Assembly: GCA_002502705.1 (NCBI GenBank)
Contig: DAQB01000004.1
Coordinates: forward strand, 1 to 9,407
DNA from: Thermoplasmatales archaeon UBA582
GTDB lineage: Archaea; Thermoplasmatota; Thermoplasmata; Thermoplasmatales; Thermoplasmataceae
Direction: 5' to 3'
Length of the DNA stretch: 9,407 nt
Shown here: positions 6,063 to 9,407 of the stretch, in pieces
Position numbering within the stretch: position 1 is the first letter of the stretch
Layout of the letters: each line of letters begins with the position of its first letter
Translations under genes and position numbers: made by a program
Notes under the pieces: generated by a model
The model's input: only the letters and a program-made list of their open reading frames with translations
Database searches by the model: none
Told to the model about the DNA's origin: nothing

Positions 6063-7235
6063 ATGGCTGAAAATTTTCAAACTCAAAATGTTTTAATTGA
6101 AAAACAGGAAAACCTGCATGAATTGAACGACTGGAAGAGGTATTTGGGGGCACTCGGCTCGATGCTTAAATCAAGAATGTTCACTCAGAGGCCTTTTTTT
6201 CTGGCACATGCGATGACATTCGGTTGCAATTCAAGGTGTAAAACCTGCACCTACTGGAAAAATATCTATAGAATGAAGGAAGACATGAAGACTGAGGAGG
6301 TTTACCAATTACTTGATGAGGCATATGAAGCCGGCATGAGAGGATACTACATGTTCGGGGGAGAGCCCCTAATTAGGCCAGATATTGACAAGATAACAGA
6401 TTACGCAAAGAATAAAGGTTTTATAACTGTCATGAACACAAATGGATCACTGCTGGAAGAGAAGGGAAAAAAGTTGAAAAACCTTGACTTTGCGTTTGTA
6501 TCCCTTGATTATTACAATGACTATGATGATGTGATAAGGGGCAGGCCAAACACATTTGGTGAGGTAATCCGTGGAGTTTATGAACTTAAGAAAATCGGAA
6601 GGACCAAGGTGGCATTTGTTACGACAATCAGCAGCATGAACTGGAATGCAATGAGAAAAATGGCTGAACTGGCATCGGAGATGGGTGTGGGAATTTCATT
6701 CAATTCTGTTGAGCAATCGCTCGATTTCGGGCAGACTACATCAGACACAACACCTAACTTTGATCTCGGACTTAATCCAGAGCAGCTGAAGGAATTCTAC
6801 AGTACCCTTCTGGATCTAAAGAGAGAGGGCTATCCGTTGCTTGAGACAGAGGAGGCCCTTGAAGACTTTGTTAATAGCAAGCCATGGACCTGCCATTTCC
6901 CGAAAATGTTCCTTTATGTTACACCAAATAAACAGGTCTATAACTGTGACTATACCTACGCTTATGACCTCAGGAAGGGATCGCTGGAGCAGTACCTGAG
7001 AAGCGATGGGTTTCGTTCATACGTTGCCTCTGCTGAAACATGCAATAAGTGCGTCAGAACATGCGTTCGTGGGTATTCCTATACATATGGCCTATTCCCA
7101 AGGCAACTGTGGGGGCTGGCAGGTCAGGCAAGGCTCCTTTTTGACAAACCATATGAATCCTGCTCGGTCGCAGGATCTCCCCAGAGGAAGGATAATAGAT
7201 TACATGGGTCAAAGCCAGTAATCTGGCGGCACTGA
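6063..7235 (+). CDS. Radical SAM enzyme with C-terminal SPASM/Twitch-like cysteines, 390 aa
   Basis: The SAM-binding 4Fe-4S motif is CNSRCKTC (Cys55, Cys59, Cys62), in the canonical CxxxCxxC spacing. The GGEP SAM-contact motif (YMFGGEPLIRPDI) is at about 95-107. The TIM-barrel continues through NTNGSLL and VSLDYYNDYDDVIRG. The C-terminal part carries Cys277, Cys295 and a C-x2-C-x3-C group (327, 330, 334), plus Cys367, arranged like an auxiliary-cluster SPASM or Twitch domain. Family knowledge: such proteins modify peptides, cofactor precursors or lipids by radical chemistry. The reaction here cannot be assigned. An N-terminal ~45 residue extension has an amphipathic, basic look. The gene is monocistronic, between long non-coding stretches, with no recognisable precursor peptide or partner enzyme nearby. 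Confidence 0.85.
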   Translation: MAENFQTQNVLIEKQENLHELNDWKRYLGALGSMLKSRMFTQRPFFLAHAMTFGCNSRCKTCTYWKNIYRMKEDMKTEEVYQLLDEAYEAGMRGYYMFGGEPLIRPDIDKITDYAKNKGFITVMNTNGSLLEEKGKKLKNLDFAFVSLDYYNDYDDVIRGRPNTFGEVIRGVYELKKIGRTKVAFVTTISSMNWNAMRKMAELASEMGVGISFNSVEQSLDFGQTTSDTTPNFDLGLNPEQLKEFYSTLLDLKREGYPLLETEEALEDFVNSKPWTCHFPKMFLYVTPNKQVYNCDYTYAYDLRKGSLEQYLRSDGFRSYVASAETCNKCVRTCVRGYSYTYGLFPRQLWGLAGQARLLFDKPYESCSVAGSPQRKDNRLHGSKPVIWRH

Positions 7236-7641
7236 CTCCAATTGAAGCAGTAAAATGATTGCCATATATTCAGTAAGTCACTCCAACTACAAGTAAATTA
7301 AAAATATTTGCTGATGGATGTGATTGTAGAATTCATCTGCAGGGGTAATCCTGGATTTGCGATAGACTAGAAAAGCTGAATTAAAGACTGTCGTGAGCAC
7401 TATAATAAACATAATCCTGGTCGAGCAGAGGAGAATGATTGGATTCAGGTATTACCGAGCTGCACCATAAATACCCTTTAGAATACATGATTTTGCCGAT
7501 TTACTTTTATCATGAACCGTAATAAAACTGTTTAAAATTTTGATCGCGGCACATATTGCAGTCACAACGCCGAATTTCAGGAATAATCCTCTCGTGAGTA
7601 AATCCACTATAAATTTTCGATTTCTAATAAGAAATTGAGAT
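7236..7641. other. 406 bp non-coding stretch between convergent genes
   Basis: The radical SAM gene and the ribosomal operon end here, tail to tail. No open frame of useful length, tRNA-like fold or long T-run terminator is visible. A small hairpin TTTCT-AATA-AGAAA at 7621-7634 lies just beyond the stop of the 64-residue gene and might mark the operon end. The length is unusual for a convergent junction in so compact a genome; it could hold a decayed gene or a small RNA. Confidence 0.5.
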
Positions 7642-7836
7642 TTAATATCTCTGCTCGATGTTCTTACCCTTTTCGTCGGGCATTGTAAGTATTGTCTCTA
7701 TTACCGAAGAGAATATCCAAAGAACCGACACGATCAACAGTAAAACATCAGGCGCAATAAAAATTGAAATTATAAAAAGAATAATTGGGAGAACAAATTT
7801 AATTACTCCCCAGACAAATTTGTAGTAATCAAACAA
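7642..7836 (-). CDS. Small two-helix membrane protein, 64 aa, at the end of the ribosomal operon
   Basis: No family is recognised. Two hydrophobic helices are visible, at about residues 10-28 and 30-50, separated by a short turn with Pro-Asp (IAPDVLL). A charged tail MPDEKGKNIEQRY follows. The only usable start is TTG at 7834-7836; no ATG or GTG lies before the first helix. It begins 6 bp after the rpl12 stop and is in the same reading frame, so upstream codons run TAA-TCT-TTC-TTG. No Shine-Dalgarno is seen, so translation would depend on termination-reinitiation from rpl12, or on stop read-through. The hydrophobic pattern is too regular for noise, but expression is unproven. Confidence 0.6.
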   Translation of the reverse strand: MFDYYKFVWGVIKFVLPIILFIISIFIAPDVLLLIVSVLWIFSSVIETILTMPDEKGKNIEQRY

Positions 7837-7842
7837 GAAAGA

Positions 7843-8163
7843 TTACCCGAACAGCGAGCTGAGACCAGCAAGTGCATCCTCTTCGGAAGCGGCTGCCTCT
7901 TTCTCATCCTTCTTTTCTTCCTTCTTCTTTGAGTCCTTCTTTTCCTCGTGCTTTGCTTCGGCCGCAGGAGCAGGGGCTGCATGCATAGAGGCTGCGTTCT
8001 TGACGACTTCCTCTATGTTGACTTTCTTCAGGCTTGAAACAAGAGCCTTTAACCTTGATTCATCCGGAGTTACACCGGCGCCTTCCAGCACCTTTTTCAG
8101 CTTGTCCTCATCCACTTCACTGCCTGCTGCATGAAGCAACAGCGCACCATATACATATTCCAT
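7843..8163 (-). CDS. rpl12: Archaeal ribosomal stalk protein P1 (L12), 106 aa
   Basis: This is the archaeal/eukaryal type P1 protein, not homologous to bacterial L7/L12. The N-terminal dimerisation domain (about 1-58, starting [14 protein letters not shown]) precedes an Ala/Pro then Lys/Glu-rich flexible hinge (about 60-95). The family's C-terminal tail [11 protein letters not shown] contacts translation GTPases. Length is normal for the family. Dimers bind the C-terminal spine of P0, encoded just upstream. The start ATG at 8163 is fixed by a strong Shine-Dalgarno AAGGAGGT eight bases before it, in the 20 bp gap after P0. That strong site fits the need for several P1 copies per ribosome. Confidence 0.97.
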   Translation of the reverse strand: MEYVYGALLLHAAGSEVDEDKLKKVLEGAGVTPDESRLKALVSSLKKVNIEEVVKNAASMHAAPAPAAEAKHEEKKDSKKKEEKKDEKEAAASEEDALAGLSSLFG

Positions 8164-8171
8164 TCCTTTTT

Positions 8172-8179
8172 ACCTCCTT
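8172..8179 (-). promoter_or_regulatory. Strong Shine-Dalgarno site of rpl12
   Basis: AAGGAGGT on the minus strand lies 8 bases before the P1 ATG, the longest classical SD in the window. It suits higher output of P1 than of the other operon products. Confidence 0.75.
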
Positions 8180-8183
8180 ACTC

Positions 8184-9125
8184 TTATCCAAACAGGGCAC
8201 TGAGCCCTGCTGAAACGTCCTCGTCTGATCCCGGTTTTTCATCCTTTCCAGACTTTTCTTCTTTCTTTTCTTCCTTGCCCTCTTTTCCCTCAGCTGCGTT
8301 CTGCAGTGCAGAGGCTTCCTGAATTGCCTTGAGAATGAAAAGCTCGATATTTGCATCGTCCACTATGCCTGCACTTACTGCAAGTGACTCAGCAGTCAGC
8401 CTCGCCCTTACTATGAGATCAGGCATTATTTCAGGCACAATGAATCCAGTATCAAGCGCAAGCGCCTTTGCACTCATGAATGACTTGACAATGTCAATGG
8501 AGACTGCCTCGGGTGTTATCGCCAGAACATCTTTTGAATAGACCATCCCAGAAGAAAAAGCTGCAACAAGGTTGAGCCCGACTTCAATAGGTCTTATGTC
8601 AAGTTTCTGCAGGAGTGCTGCCCTCTCCTTGGAAATCGTCTCTCCTTTCTTTACAACAACAGAGTCTTTCTTGATTACAATTTTACCCTTTTCTATTGCA
8701 GTCTGGAGACCTGCTTTTTGAAATTCACTTATCATGGGTCCTGGAGGAAAACTTGTCTCTCCCTCTGGTATTGTTATATCGGAAGATGCGACCTCGCCCC
8801 CTCTTGGAGACATCATCTGTCTCTTCTTGCTCAGGAGATCGTTCACATTCACAGGATCGTCGTTTGTAGTTAAGAGAGCAACCTGCCCCTGAACAGACGG
8901 CATAAGAAGGTTTATGTTCTCCTTCTTTGAAGTTTCAATCGCTTTTTTCAAGAGAGTAACACGCATTACTCTTATTTCTGCACTCTGGCGCACATCCCGC
9001 CTTATACTCTGGAACTGATTGTTCCTGAGGCCATGAATGTCCACTATCGCAACAGTATTATGATTATCAATTCTCTTTGCTACCTGCTTTACAAGCTCAA
9101 CCTTCCACTGTGCCGGCTTTCTCAT
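8184..9125 (-). CDS. rplJ: Ribosomal protein uL10 (P0), stalk base, 313 aa
   Basis: This is the archaeal P0. An N-terminal rRNA-binding domain (about 1-105, with KVELVKQVAKRI and the NTVAIVDIHGLRN strand) is followed by the archaeal/eukaryal insertion domain (about 110-185, containing SFPPGPMISEFQKAGLQT). The domain then resumes (RPIEVGLNLVAAF). The helical spine that carries P1 dimers covers about 210-275, and a Lys/Glu hinge runs from 279 to 302. The C-terminal tail DVSAGLSALFG matches that of P1. Length is normal. The ATG overlaps the rplA stop as ATGA (9122-9125), with GGTGAT five bases upstream, so the two are translationally coupled. It anchors the stalk to 23S rRNA at the GTPase centre. 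Confidence 0.97.
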   Translation of the reverse strand: MRKPAQWKVELVKQVAKRIDNHNTVAIVDIHGLRNNQFQSIRRDVRQSAEIRVMRVTLLKKAIETSKKENINLLMPSVQGQVALLTTNDDPVNVNDLLSKKRQMMSPRGGEVASSDITIPEGETSFPPGPMISEFQKAGLQTAIEKGKIVIKKDSVVVKKGETISKERAALLQKLDIRPIEVGLNLVAAFSSGMVYSKDVLAITPEAVSIDIVKSFMSAKALALDTGFIVPEIMPDLIVRARLTAESLAVSAGIVDDANIELFILKAIQEASALQNAAEGKEGKEEKKEEKSGKDEKPGSDEDVSAGLSALFG

Positions 9126-9407
9126 TCCACATCACCAACGTTAACCTTCACGGGTTTGCCCATAGTTGTCTTGAGATAAACAGAGGCGATGTTTGAACTT
9201 CCCTTGTCAAGTTTTCCTATTATCCTTTTAATTACAGCTGTAATATTTGCAGCTATGTCCTCGTCTTTCATATCCTTTGTACCTACCGGGACATGAAATG
9301 TCTTCTTGTCCCTGGTTCGAATCCTTACTGTTCTCCTCAGATTGTTAATCAAAGTCGTTGGATCCTGCCCTGGTGGCACTGGCTTGGGCATTTTGCCTCT
9401 TGGACCG
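9122..9407 (-). CDS. rplA: Ribosomal protein uL1, C-terminal part; 5' end outside window
   Basis: The frame stays open to the window edge. Before the internal Met at 9391 it reads GPRGK, giving the family hallmark GPRGKMPKP followed by VPPGQDP, then the second domain I rRNA-binding element near the C-terminus (YLKTTMGKPVKVNV). Only ~95 of the usual ~215 residues are present. uL1 binds 23S rRNA at the L1 stalk. In archaea it also represses its own operon by binding the mRNA; that site would lie beyond the right edge. It is first of the visible operon rplA-rplJ-rpl12, with a 4 bp overlap into rplJ. Confidence 0.96.
   Translation of the reverse strand, partial: GPRGKMPKPVPPGQDPTTLINNLRRTVRIRTRDKKTFHVPVGTKDMKDEDIAANITAVIKRIIGKLDKGSSNIASVYLKTTMGKPVKVNVGDVE
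9130..9136 (-). promoter_or_regulatory. Shine-Dalgarno site of rplJ inside rplA
   Basis: GGTGATG lies within the last codons of rplA, a few bases before the rplJ ATG. It matches the archaeal anti-SD and supports coupled translation across the ATGA overlap. Confidence 0.6.

Noticed and set aside
8131..8541. Plus-strand open frames opposite rplJ and rpl12
   Set aside because: They are antisense shadows of well-conserved ribosomal protein genes; their Ser/Pro-rich composition mirrors the Lys/Glu hinge codons.
1..9407. Mobile element, CRISPR array, tRNA or defence island
   Set aside because: No transposase, integrase, direct-repeat/spacer pattern, terminal repeats or tRNA fold was seen; the genes are housekeeping, transport and enzymes.

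Overview
The window looks like a chromosomal segment of an archaeon, most likely a member of the Thermoplasmata (Thermoplasma, Ferroplasma or Cuniculiplasma type). The right edge carries an archaeal/eukaryal-style uL1-P0-P1 ribosomal operon with lysine/glutamate-rich hinges and the conserved GLSxLFG tails. Several first genes have a TATA-like box about 25 bp before the start codon and no leader, while downstream operon genes have good Shine-Dalgarno sequences. The futalosine-type menaquinone gene at the left edge also fits. The lineage is an inference from gene style; no 16S or marker search was possible.

Layout, left to right. At 1-632 (+) lies the C-terminal part of a MqnE/MqnC-type radical SAM enzyme, best matching aminofutalosine synthase. 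It runs tail-to-tail, 4 bp away, into an MFS permease (637-1791, -). An AT-rich 285 bp spacer with repeated TATAAC/GTTATA units follows. Next is a two-gene minus-strand operon (3622 to 2077) of two membrane-anchored, sequon-rich extracytoplasmic proteins of unknown function. After a 238 bp spacer with a perfect 9 bp inverted repeat comes a stand-alone copy of the domain normally fused to the C-terminus of archaeal NitT/TauT-type ABC ATPases (3861-4409, -). It is divergent from a second MFS permease (4580-5749, +), whose promoter overlaps a perfect 7-1-7 palindrome. A radical SAM enzyme with a C-terminal SPASM/Twitch-like cysteine set (6063-7235, +) stands alone between two non-coding stretches of 313 and 406 bp. 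The minus-strand ribosomal operon rplA-rplJ(P0)-rpl12(P1) fills 7843-9407. A 64-residue two-helix membrane protein (7642-7836) follows rpl12, in the same reading frame, just after its stop codon.

No tRNA, rRNA, insertion sequence, CRISPR array or phage gene was recognised. Most of the window is ordinary archaeal housekeeping and transport. The points most worth following are the orphan SPASM-like radical SAM enzyme, the solo ABC-associated domain divergent from a transporter with a palindromic promoter, the paired surface glycoproteins, and the in-frame membrane ORF behind P1.
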